A stretch of DNA of 64,000 nucleotides from Volvox africanus (Eukaryota > Chlorophyta > Chlorophyceae > Chlamydomonadales > Volvocaceae). The DNA lies in NCBI GenBank assembly GCA_030268105.1, contig BSDZ01000008.1, positions 2,976,001 to 3,040,000 on the forward strand. Direction: 5' to 3'. This document shows, in pieces, positions 14,301-25,900 of this stretch (the first letter of the stretch is position 1; every line of letters begins with the position of its first letter). Under the pieces are notes generated by a model, which was not told the DNA's origin, searched no databases, and saw only the letters and a list, made by a program, of their open reading frames with translations. A program made the position numbers and the translations under genes.

Positions 14301-17300
14301 AGCGATGTAGTGCAGCGTCCCTTGCTTAGACGCATTCACGCTGATCATTAGGCGATTGCCCGTCGAGGCTAGGGAAGTTGTGAGGCTGTGAATTATGGGC
14401 GGTATGGAGTCTATGACACGGACTCGCGAAATGGATGTCACATTGACTTGCTGATTGCTATTGGCATCCTGCGCTATTAGGTGTATATCGTACTCCTGCC
14501 CAACCGCCAGACCACTGACATTCCACATGACAGCGGAGCCAACAACCTTGGGCCCGTACGGCGTGGAACCCGTCATACTCTGGTTACGCTGAACAGCTGC
14601 GACGAGCTGAGTTGTGTTAGGTGGCTGCGTACCGGCTCTTGCGACTAACCATAGGATCGTGCTGGGCTCGTTCAGGCTGACATTCACTGTTATGAATGTG
14701 TCGGCGATGCTGGTGGCTGAGGCACGGATGAAGGATGGTGGTGTGACGTCCGGTGCGATAAGCGTCCTCGACTGCAGGAGCGGCTGTACGTTACCGCTGA
14801 CATCGACGGCAGCTGCGTCCAAGGTGTAGCCTTCACCGGACACGAGGTCATTCAGATGCACTTCAGTTGATCCTGAACTGTTGAACTGGATGGGAGTAGC
14901 CCGAAGTACGCCTGAAGGCGCGTTAGTGACAATCATACCGACAAGCGTCGCTGCCGTGAAGTTGTCCAGGTGCGCGTCTGTATACTGAAGTGCCAAGACG
15001 GCGGTGCCGGCTTCACTGAGGGAAACGTTCAGGGAGAGTCGGCACCTGAACGTGGACCTGCAAATAGAAGTCGGCAAGGGCCAACAGTGAGCATTAAGTG
15101 ATGCGCAAGTGCCGTAAGTGCGCATCACCTTTGATAGTGCACAATGAGCATTATGATCATCCGAGAATCATCAGTTTATGGCGGGTCATGGGTGCATACC
15201 TGTCGCACGTGAAGTTGCCGTCTGAACCCGAGACAATCATTATCGACAGAGCGGGCGGTGTCTGATCGAGAGTGCTGAATATTAGGCGGTGTGCACTTGT
15301 TTGGCGATTCCGCAGCACGGAGGCGTCCTGGGCCACCATGCAAAGCGTGTATTGTAGTCCGTCTTGCAAGCCGCCGATTGTTGCAGAGGCGTTACCACCG
15401 TCAGTTGTGATGTTAACGTTGCCCCAATTCACAATTCCTTCAAGGGCCGGTGAAGTCGTGTTATCGAACCCGAAAACCTGCATATGCGCACAAGTGGGTA
15501 GAGCAGAATATTTCAGGGGCCATGAAATTGTCAAACAAGTATGACTGGCATGCTCTCCGACGATCCATTATTACGCGTTAAATACCTAGATACCTTTTCT
15601 ACTTCGAATAACATATCGCGCTCGATTGCTTCTCACCGCGGCCGCCTGGGGGCATGGTACGTCGCCAAACAGACACAACCACCACGCCGTCGAAGGCTCA
15701 TCGATTTGCACTGACAAAGTAGCATTATGGGCCCCCCGCTGCAAGGTTGTCTCCAGCCAAACGGGTGGTATATTATCATCTGTGCGCACGGTCACCAGTC
15801 TAATCGCTGTTTGCACATTTCCGACTAGATCGCGCGCGATCAGGGCGACGCTATAAGTGGTCTTGGGACTGATAGACGAGTGCGTGAAGGACAGGTCGTA
15901 GGTGGTTGCAGATGACGGCATCGTCCCGTTCGCCGGAATGGCAGTACCAGCCTGGATTTGCTGGATTACTGGGCCCTGCATGGCAAGCAGGCAGGATGTT
16001 CGAGGAATATTCCTAGCTTGCCGGTATACATGTAAGAGCTTGCACTACTTCGCAAACAGGGCAAACTATATTCGTAAATTGCAACTCATACTACCGACCT
16101 GTGGGCTGGGTGGCCAGGCTGACGACGCCGTCAAGGAAATGTTAGCAGAGCCTGTTGCTGTGTACATGTACCCTACCAAGGCACCGGGCTCGGACAGCGT
16201 CACCGACAAGTTGAAAGAAAAGAACGACGTCTGGACCGATACAGCGTTAAATTCGGGCGGCCGACGGTCGACCGTGCGTACGAGCGCTCTGTATACCCTT
16301 TGATTGCTGCGATAGCAACAGTAGAGGCACAGGGTTAGGCGTGCAGGGTCTACCGGGGTAAATACTTTAGAGCAACACATGCATGTGGTTAGGGTCGCAT
16401 GCTACGTGGAGGCAAACGACTAAGAGGCGTGTTATGCGAATAACGGAATATGGCAATGAAGCATCAGTAGGATGGTCCTGGAAGTCGCCTAACAATTTTG
16501 GAAACCGTGTGGCGTGCTATTAAAATCCCACCTGGCAACGTCTTCGGCTACAACACGCACAATGTAAGCTGTATCGTTGGCCAGTCCATCCATCACGTGT
16601 AACAATGGAGCGTCGCGTATGCTTGCGACAGCTGTGCACCGAATGGGCAGTGCCAGCACCTCTACCGCCTGATCAAGATATGATGTTGAGACCTGTAGGA
16701 AAGAAAACAAGGCTGTAATGCTATCGGGCGGTGGCTCGTGAGCATTTTTTGATGAATAGTTGCAATCCACACTCCTGCATGCATGATAGGAGTTTAGGGT
16801 CTTATGATGCTCACCTTAGCGGTATCGCAGGTAATCTTGCGGGGGCAACCTGGTGTGAACATCTGTGTAATTGGCGCCGGGTCTGCGACCAGCAGCGAGT
16901 CGACTGCGGAGGTGCTGTCAGAGACCGGCACCGCCTGCTGTAACACGGTCCGGGGCCGCCCCTTCAGAACTGCGAGATGCCGCCGCCGAGCGGTTACGTC
17001 TTCCTTTAAAGTTGTGGCTGAACCCGCAGGGATGCTCTGTGGTAAATGAAAACACGTATATGCCTAAGGTACTACATCGAGGATGTGGTTTGCTTCCAGG
17101 GATCCACTCAAGTGAACAACAAACGCCTCGGTGTGTTAGGTGACGTATTATACCGATACCAACCTGTTGCCCATATGCTGGCTTTGAAACCATCACGTAC
17201 AGTAGAGCTTCCGTGTCGAGCTGGATCCCGCTCAATGTAAAACCGCTTGGGGTAATGGTATTTTGCGCGATTGCAGCAGTTGAAGACACCGTAGGGCCCA

Positions 17301-18943
17301 CGAGATCGGCGGTTGTGGTCACGCTTCCGACATAAACGGGTCCATGCGTATCGGTGACGCCGTCGGGGGTGGTGATGGACATAAACACCTGCAACGAGAC
17401 AACGCGCAGCACGACCATTGCCTATGCGTGCTGCGCGTGGTCTAGGGGCCTACCCATTTATTGCTTAATAAAAGGCCAATTCAACAGATGTTCCATGGAG
17501 CCTATACAGAGAACGACAGACCTTGTAGGTTGTGTTGGGGGTAAGCGCAGATGGTCCGATGTTGCACATTTTGCCCTGACAAGGTGCCGGTACTGTACAG
17601 TTGCAGCCTTCGGCACCGCAAGAACACGTTGCAGCTGCATTTATGACGCCCGGTAAGGTGCCATCTACACGCACTGTGTGCGGTAGATCAGTTGTGACGT
17701 TGACAGTCCCAGCTGCAGCCACCCCGTTCTGACCAAGGATGGTCTGCGAGGGCGCCGGCATCACCTCAAATAGTTGACCGGCAATGGGATCAGAAGTGGC
17801 ATAGGTCACGTATGTACCACCTGCATGCGCGTAAAGTACTGGAAACATGGCTACGAAGCGCACGAGCCCTGGTCCAGACAACGAAAAAGTGAACTCGAAA
17901 GACGTTTGGCCAACCGCGGATGCTGTGGGCGCAAGCTTAAGTGTCGGCGCGAGAGGAGCTGGGGGTGCCACTGGCGGCGGTGATGGCGGTTGTGGCAATG
18001 GCGGTTGCGGCCACGATGACGGCTGCTGTGGTGGTGGAAACGGCGTTGGCATTGGTGATGGCGGCGCTGATGTGGTCAATCCCGGCAAAGCAGGTGGTGA
18101 TGGCGAAGGACGGAAAGGTTCCAAGAATGTAGGTGAGGACGGTGTCGGGGGAATAAGGGGAAGGCTGCTAGGCAATGGCAACGGCGCGGTAGTCGCCTGC
18201 AAGTTGGATTTCCGCGGGTAGCATTTAAAGCATCGGGCAAACAATACTATGGGATTCCATATAGAATAAGCATATCCATCCCGGGTAACAAGAAAACCGG
18301 CCTGGCGAAGTGGCAAGGTAATGCAGGTTGTACATCTGCCCCTGAACGCCAGTAGCCCCATGCATAACCCTTGCCTGATATCACCTGCATCTGATAAAGG
18401 TCGTCGCTGTCGGAGAAAGTGACAAGAAGAGCGTAGCTTGTTCCCGGCTGCACGTCTGGGCAAAGGCTGCATCGATCTGGCAGGGCTCCGGTAACCTCAC
18501 AGGATGGCCCTCCGTGTTCCACAGCAATAGAGGCTGCCGCAATATTGAACGTGAAGACCTGACTCTGCATGGCTGTGCGCTCTCCGCATGCCACAGCAAG
18601 GCCATGCAACGGAGAGAGCGTGGGCCCTTGGAGGAGTGATCTCACGTCCGCTGCTGAAAGCGTGCGGTTGCTTGCCAACATCTTGACCGTGGGCACTAAG
18701 GCAAAGAAGGTGGATGCCCCTTGGGACATGTTAACTGCGAACGCCAGCCCCTTGGACCTAATATCTACCACTGTGGGGTTGGGCTTTGAGTAGGCAGCAA
18801 AGTCTGTTGTAAGCTTATTCGATGGCCGGCGGCTGAGAAGGCCTGCCAGCAGGCCAACTGATACGAGAAGCAGCAGCAGAAAAATTAAGCCCTGCCACAG
18901 CGTCGAGTGCCGGGTGTAAAAGGCGTGAACGTTGGCAAACCAC
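5339..18943 (-). CDS. Giant type II membrane protein with tandem beta-sandwich-like ectodomain modules
   Basis: About 28 exons and roughly 2,800 residues. Examples: 18385-18943, 17522-18196, 17164-17388, 16815-17036, 16532-16692, 16099-16288, 15637-15975, 15200-15477, 14080-15057, 13641-13985, 13108-13461, 12381-12555, 11958-12155, 10964-11276, ending in an exon from about 5680 to the TGA at 5339. Most junctions keep phase. One link (11277-11957), the 7.1-7.5 kb exon and the first coding exon above 18943 are unresolved. Near the N-terminus a hydrophobic helix (LWQGLIFLLLLLVSVGLLAGLL) has little before it, so type II topology is inferred. A Pro/Ser-rich linker follows (17.9-18.2 kb). Then come many modules of 80-120 residues carrying a D-x-x-P-P motif (DVTPPSF, DDNIPPVW, DRRPPEF, DSIPPII, DQTPPAL), an L/S-x-E-P-x strand and many N-x-S/T sites. 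This resembles fibronectin-III-like repeats. Inference: cell-surface or extracellular-matrix protein. No family name assigned. Confidence 0.65.
11403..11450. repeat. Short minisatellite, about 2.4 copies of a 20-bp unit
   Basis: The unit ACGCATCACGAAGCCACAGC recurs head to tail with one mismatch and then a partial copy. It lies in the part of the giant gene where I could not place an exon, so it is probably intronic. Confidence 0.7.
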
Positions 18944-19426
18944 CTGCAGCATCGATAGCATCGCCAATGCGGCACTCTTTCGTTTTACCCCACTGAACCT
19001 CTTAGAAATTGACAAGCGGAAGAGGTTGGCGACGTGCACACGTTCGCACGGCTTTCACGCGTTACCAGCGCCAACAAATTTCCAAACGATTTTCAGCAAA
19101 TCCAACTAGTTTATGCCGGTCATCACGCCGCTTGTTGAGAACCCAGGTTGAAATTACCCAAAACCATTGCGAAGCAGGTTGAACCTAAGTAAGCAGCACA
19201 TGCCGTTCCCCTGGAACAGATTTCACACAGGCTTATGGTCCCGGTCACATCGTACATCTCATGGATTGTGCTTGCGCATACTCCCTGCTGTTGTAATGGA
19301 TCGATGTCTGTAAGGAGCAACCCTGGCCAGGTCAACTGAAAATATTCATGTGGACAAGGTAACACTTAACCATGTCACGGCGCGCCGGAAGAAGAGCTGT
19401 TTGGCGAACTCGTAAACGCGCCTAAC
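18944..19426 (-). other. Probable 5' exon(s), leader and promoter of the giant gene
   Basis: A strong acceptor (CTGCAG, just above 18943) shows that at least one exon lies upstream, in phase 2. I found no ATG-led exon here that satisfies the phase. The in-frame extension from 19039 starts with GTG and is closed by an upstream TGA. The interval also holds the 3' UTR of the next gene, whose stop is at 19427. Confidence 0.4.
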
Positions 19427-20833
19427 CTACTTGAACAAAGGGCGCGCCGGACTGATCACTGGCGGCATCATTATGGATATCACCGGTACGTTCGCTGGCG
19501 GTTTTAGCGGGGATGGTGGAGGCTCAGATGAGCACGCATCACTCCGCCATGTCGCAGTCTGGACCAGGCATGACGGGCTTGGGAGCTGGTGCTGGTCCTG
19601 CTTCCACTTGATCGAACGCGGGCTGGTGGCCAGCTCGCCCTCGTTTGACGCCAGCTTAGTCCGGCGAAGGCGCCGTAAATCCATGTCACGTTGCTCCATC
19701 TGCGCTTGCAGGTACCGGATCTCCTCCTGGTCTTGGTCGTACAGACGCCGGAAAAATACGTACAGGCTTCCCATCTGCTCGGAGATTCGCTGCTCCATCT
19801 CCTTATCACCAATTCCCAGGTTCTGGATAATAGGTTCGATAATGACGTCGTCCTACGTGCAAGGCCGGGAGAGGTTATCATCATGAATACTCAGCGGATA
19901 GAGCATCGTAAGAGGCTGAGTATCATTAGAGCGACCAACCGTATCCGGTATCCTGGTAAGCTTGGTGGCGTCTTTTCTTGAGAACGGAGCGGGACTCCAA
20001 ACCTCATCGTGCACGTCCTTTGGCACTGTAAAAACCTGACAACGGCGGTATCGGAGAAGTCAGGGATTATTGCAGTAATTGTGCGCGAATTGCCAGCTGC
20101 AACGCACCCTCATGTAGTCGGGCATCTGGCTCTTCCTTCCACGAGATGAGGGGTAAGAGTAATCAGGCAACTGTCCAGTGTTCGGCGTCGATGCACTTGA
20201 GCAGTCTCCCGTTCTGCCAAGCTCAGGCACGGGACTGGGCCTTTGGAAAGCGTGTTGAGGGGTGCAAGATGCAGTCTTTTGAGCTGAAACGTACAAGTCA
20301 TCACACCGAAGGATTCCTGGAAAGACCGTACCGCTCACGCCACCAGGCGACGTTTCTGACTGAGGCCCACCGCCAGGGCTACTTCCCCAACCACCACCAC
20401 TGCTCCCGCGACCTGTGGAGTTGCCATTTGTTGTCCACCTTGACTCCTGCATTCGGGGCTCCGAAGGCCCGTGCCCATGAGGTTCTTGATTATTACGCTG
20501 CGAAGGACAACTGCGTGGCGGCAGCGGGTTGGGCGGGGCCTGTCCAGCATCTGATGGCGTCCAGATGGGACGCCAAGGGCCGGAAGGCTGTTGTTCTGCG
20601 TGCTTCGTTGGGGTGCCAGTGACGTCTGAATCCAATCGCGGCCGAATGCGAACCCTAGGAGGCCGAAAGCTTCCTGCCTGGCTGGGACTCCGCGCCGAGC
20701 TCTCTGCTCGCACCGACAGGCTTCGTGCCGTGTTGAGCATCGCCATGTCAGGGGGTCTTAGGAGGAATCCAGGTGATCCCAGGCGATCGTTTGGACTAAC
20801 TGCAGCCGGTAATCTACTGTTATCCATATTCAT
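19427..20833 (-). CDS. Unknown 415-residue protein with a C-terminal coiled coil
   Basis: Three exons close in phase: 20108-20833 (ATG at 20833, in-frame TAG just upstream), 19940-20035, 19427-19852 (TAG). The first 242 residues are Ser/Pro/Gly-rich, probably disordered, with many S-P pairs and a Gly/Ser run. The middle exon is short and polar. The last exon begins DDVIIEPIIQNLGIGDKEME and continues into a heptad-like helix of about 55 residues rich in Glu/Gln/Arg (QEEIRYLQAQMEQRDMDLRR), then a Ser/Pro tail. This is the shape of a scaffold or cytoskeleton-associated adaptor, but I recognise no domain. An alternative splice (donor near 19867) would replace the start of exon 3. Same strand as the giant gene; stop to the next gene's 5' region is about 0.4 kb. 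Confidence 0.6.
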
Positions 20834-20924
20834 CGCGCTCTTGCTATCCGGCTTCTACTCGGGAAGCTGTATTCATGAAATGATCAAAGTTGCAATAATA
20901 TCAAAATCTATGTACCGTTACTGA

Positions 20925-21830
20925 TTGTTTGAAGACAACAACATTTGATACCCAGCGATCGTTTGCAGCAGCAGTTGGGCGGCTGCCGATGAGGCTCCCG
21001 ATGTTCCGATGTTCCAAAAGTAGCGTTGTGGATTCTCCTCAGCAGTCACGCTTAGCCGTTCGGGTAGATAATTGATGCATGATATCCCTTCTGGTAATGT
21101 CATCGCCTTTCTCACATCTTCAAGGCAAGAGCATCAATTTAAAAATTGGATCCCATGTCGGATCCAGTGGCAGACCAACGGGTTCGCTAAGTTGCAGACT
21201 GACATTATTTAAGCCTGAAGATATGTCTTCTATAAATACAACATCCTGATCAAATCCGGGCATCATATCCATCAAGGGACCAAGTCTCTCTGGTAGTTTT
21301 TGTTTGCTGCTTACTAATGGTGAGAAATGTAAACTTCCGAACCACGGCACGCTCTCAGTTCATTTAATCATATTGTAGAAATTATCTTGTAACTACTGGT
21401 CGAGGTAATGAGCAATTCCGCTCCCAACATTGGCTAGGCAACATAAGGTATGTGGCCGTTGGGCACATATGCTGCCCCCAAAGGTCATAACCCGATGTCC
21501 ACACTTTCATGGAACAAATAGGCGCAAGATATACACATAGCTTAATATTTTCTTCATGACGAAGTTTTGCTGAGATTTCTGAATTGAACATAGGTTGCAC
21601 CCGAAATCGTTCGTTTGAGCTTCCTCATAATCGGGTCTGGCACAAACGGAGGCAGAACCTCTTTGTTGACCTCTTAGGGATCCGGTGCCCTCTCGAGCTG
21701 GGTTGGTCGTCGTTCGTGCAGCTGTACGGCTATCACATGGTTATGCGCACGCGCCCGGTGATACGTAAGAATGCCGTCTTGCGGTGGCTGCTTGTTACTT
21801 AACGCAGGTGACATCGTCTCGTTTGCATTA
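20925..21830 (-). mobile_element. Possible decayed retroelement (gag-like) fragment
   Basis: Three minus-strand ORF pieces follow each other in different frames: 21584-21720 (includes LPPFVPDPIMRKLKR and ATYVQF), 21120-21350 (MPWFGSLHFSPLVSSKQKLPER) and 20935-21115 (ISCINYLPERLSVTAEENPQ), with frameshifts and stops between. The order, 'PPFVP..I..K+..G.YV.F' followed by 'SSK+KLP', resembles capsid-region proteins of algal retroelements as I remember them. No reverse transcriptase, LTR or target duplication is seen. The sequence is more AT-rich than its surroundings. It could instead be unrelated noncoding DNA. Confidence 0.25.
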
Positions 21831-22903
21831 TTGCGGTAGCGGCTACTTTTAAAGCAGGTAAAAAAAGGATAAGAGCAGATCGTTGTGCACTCGAGTCCTG
21901 GCTGAAAACTCCAGAGCTGGATTTACGGTCCTCTGGGCAGCTCAAATTTGTGCGCCTTGTCTTCATCACCGGACAGGGGCCTGTTAATGCCTTAGCATGC
22001 CTTCAGCCTCACTTGGGATTTGCAGTGCAACCAACGTGTTGCAACGCAACACCAGTGCACCACCCGCCTCTACTAAAATCCAATGCGTATAGGAATTGCA
22101 AACAGATTTTCACAGTGAGAACACAACGTGCCCATTCTGGCATGTAATAACACTGTCAATATGCATGAAGCACAAAGAAGTCACAAAGCTCGTCTCACAC
22201 CTCCACAGGGCCTTCCTGTCACCTGCTCCAGGAGCCCCGACCAGTAGGCCACCCTTGTTTAAAAAATCGCATGGTATTTTTGCTACATTGTCTTGACCGG
22301 AGGCAGCGGCCACAGATGAAAGTCGTGGACACTTTCGGCCCAATCACGACACTTAAGTTTGTCACATAGCAGGTGCCAAGGCAATCATTATACCATCTGG
22401 TGCGCGATAAGCGCAAGGCATTGCAGAAAAATAACGTGCCAAACCAACGAAGCCGCATCTTCGAATCCTTGCATCGACAGTGGAAGGCCTAAATGTATTC
22501 GGCCAAACCATAAGAGGCCCTCTTGTGGTACGCCATAATCCAACCGACCATCTTCATTCCATTATGTAACGCATCCTACGTGTGCTGATCCTCCCGAATC
22601 CTATTCGGTACGTCTGGCAAAAGGATGAGCAAAGCCAGGCATACATATTCAGGCATGCCGTACCTACCTGATGCATCGCGCCTCTCATCAAAACTACACA
22701 GCACACTCAGGCAAGGCCAGCACGCGCCACTTGCATCCCTACTCCATAGCACGACCTCTCTTACCCTACCCATCGCGTTAAAAGCGCTGCCCTGGCTATT
22801 CCAGGTGACAGCAACGTCACATTCTTCCTTGTTGCCCCATGCTGCGGCCATCCCATAACCACCGGAGGAACCCTCTAACGCCGGCAGCAGCGATCCACCC
22901 AGA
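21831..22903. other. Intergenic; contains the SEC24 3' UTR
   Basis: No gene seen. The 3' UTR of the minus-strand SEC24 gene (stop 22904) must run into this stretch, but I find no clear minus-strand TGTAA close to the stop. A short P-loop-like peptide near 22240 is judged fortuitous. Confidence 0.4.
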
Positions 22904-25900
22904 TCAACCCATTTTGTTCTGGATCAGCCGATGAATTTGGCACAAATACTCCACGTAACTCATGCCGGCAGTCGATCGATCCTCCACCAGCATGTTGAAA
23001 AACGCGCTCTCAGCCGGGTCCCCTTTACGAGCAACGCGCAGGCGCATGAAAGAAGAACGCTGCAGCCGGATCTTGGTTAGCAGATCTTGTAGCAGACGGC
23101 TCGGCCAATTGTCCCGGGGAAGAAGCGCAACGGCCTGGAACCGTTATCAAAGCCGGTGGCATATATGCGTGGGTGACAAAGAATGCGTATGAACATGTGG
23201 ATAACGGCGAGTGAGTACAACTAGAAAACCTGTCGTGGATTGATTGCACAGGTGACTCCAAACGCTATGTAACGTCGTAGTCCTCACAGCATTTCAAATT
23301 GACACCTCAAACCGAATGCGGCCCATGGCATACATATAATCGCTGTGCAGCGACCCACCCAAAAACGACCTTACGTTTGGCACACGCACGAGGTCATCGT
23401 ATGATGCCACGCCGAGAAGGTCAAAAAGCAGCTGACCCGATATGCCACGATCGAGGTATATGATGGCCTCGTACCTGCGATACGATTACGGTATGAAGGA
23501 AACTTTGACACATATTCTCATGTACGTTTGGAGGCCATAGGACCCCGAGAGAGCAAATACATGCAGGTTCATGGGCTGACATGTAACGCTTCATTTACAC
23601 ACCATTTCCAACCGCTTCCTGCCGCTTTTAACATGAATTTAGTTCCACGCCGCATTCGTGAGACTGGTTACCCAGGAACACAGTAACATGGGAGTATATG
23701 TAAGGCCAGAGAAACATGACACCTACCCGTTCTCTAGGAGGGAAATTCCGCCCGCCTCGAGGTGCTCGCTGCTGAGTGTGCAACCCTCGAAGGTGTTCCC
23801 ATCCGCCGCAGTAGCATTGTCCTCACGTGCCTCCGATAGCAAACGCGCAAGCGGCAACAGGCGGGGGTACAGCAACGGCCCCACGCGGCTGCACGGCAGG
23901 CAGCTCATGCGTGTGATCCAAAGAGCGCGTTCATCTGGCTTGACATTGTCCTGCATGCAAATAAAATGCAACTTTAGTGAAGGAAGCATAATGGACAGAT
24001 GGAGCCACGTGCGACAATAGAGAACAACAGTCGCCACAACAGTTACATGAAACTCTATAAGCCCAAATTGGAGCGATGACAAACTTAACACATGGTATAA
24101 GGAGGTAAACCTAGCCGTTCAATGAATTGCGAAACGCCAGCTAGAACACATGATCCCAAGCTGCGATGTTGATTATGCTTGAATAGTTATCTACTGTAGC
24201 TGCGGCAATGAACGTTGCCGTCCGAGTTACTCGAGGGTGCTGCACCGTCTAAACGGAAGTTACCTGTGTACGGAACAGAGGTGACCAAAGGCAAATGGCC
24301 AACGCCTTGAAGTCCACTTGACTTTTGACTGGCTTACCTTGAGGCCCGCCCCTTTAAGCAGCGATAAAGCATACAGTGGGAGCAACTTGAGCGCCTCTGG
24401 TAGAATCAGCTGAACCGCCGATGAGGATGAGGCACAGTTACGGCGGTATGAGTACAGTGTGGCCACGACCGCCGTGCTGACCAGCTCCCGGCAAGCCCCC
24501 AGCGTTTGCTGGCCAGCAAGCGCCGTAGCAACACGGCGCCCCAGAGTGCAGATCTGCATGCGTGAAATCACGGAGGTCACTGCCGGGAAAGCTCAATGCT
24601 GCGGCGCGCAAAAGAGATGCGCCCCGCGCTTGCCGACAGTGGCATGATTGGGCGGCATCGCATAAGAGAAATCAGTGAACAAAGGAGGACCGACAACGAT
24701 AACATACATTCGTTAAAGCTGAAGTTCAAGTCATCGCACGAGACTAATATATTCGCTTGGCTTACTCCGCCCTGGGAGGGCAACGCCAAGCAGCCAGGGT
24801 GCCAGATCCTACACAGCTTGTAGATGCCTTGCAGCTCACCTGCGCATCAAGGTCTGCTCCCTTGAAGACCGTGGATATATTGTCTGTGACGGGGAGCGCT
24901 AGAGTGTGCACCCGGATGACCCGCTGACCCGCCACGTTGGTATAGAGCAGCGCGGACTGCAAGTAGCACTCAGAACCCGCAGCCAGCTTCTCGGTAAGAT
25001 TGATGCGTGCCAGCAGCGCCTTGTCGCAGTCGATAGCAGGCAAGTACACGTCAGGCGTATTCGGCGGCCTGGGAACCGAGTGAGCAAACAGTCGAGGAAA
25101 ACGAGCATTGGAGGCGGTGGTGGACTGGCGGTGCCACCGCAAACATGGCATTTCTTCTGGAGGCAGCCGTAAGGAGCTTAAAGTGCCGTTGATAGGTAAG
25201 GTCCTAATGATGATGGAACACATATCCCGATCTACTCAGGTAAACCCTGTCCTTCCAACAGCACATCGCACGTGACCAGTTTCCTTATCCTTTTTATTAC
25301 CCAAGGATTGCGCAACATAACAAGTCTAAAACGCATAACGTCTACAACGGAACATTATAAGGAGGCACCCCCGGAGTCGCCAGAGCCCCGCGCCTCCCTC
25401 GCACCGGTAGCAATGCCCCGAGTATGACTCGACGTCAAGCCCGGACGAGCAGCGCACGCGCATGACCGCCTCCAGGCCCTGCTGGCGCGCCATGTTCCAC
25501 GACAAATCGTTGACCAGCTGGTCGAAGTCAGCTACGGGATTGTATGGCGTATATGAGTACACGGTGCCGCCCGTGGTGGTGGCCAAGTCCGACAGCGTTG
25601 CGATGTCACAGTATCCCTGGCCCAGCACTACGAGGTCAATGCAGATCATGTGGTCGGCGGCAGTGGCGGCCAAAGAACGTAACGTGTTGTCCTGCATAAC
25701 GGACGGTGTTCGAGGTTAGGTCAGCTCATCGTCATGAAGCTTGCTACGTGTCTGCCGTGTCGCATGTCAACGGCAATCGCAAATCCACGTCGGAAATTCC
25801 AAAGAGTCCAGCGAGTATCGCTGAAGTTACCAAGGCGAGGGGTTTGGTTCTCCATCAAATTTATTGTATGCTGATTGACTTATTTAATTATTTCACGAGC

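Noticed and set aside
22216..22260. Minus-strand peptide GGLLVGAPGAG, resembling an AAA+ P-loop that ends at a GT donor
   Set aside because: The Lys-Thr/Ser would need a following exon that I cannot find, and the sequence before it does not match any AAA+ domain.
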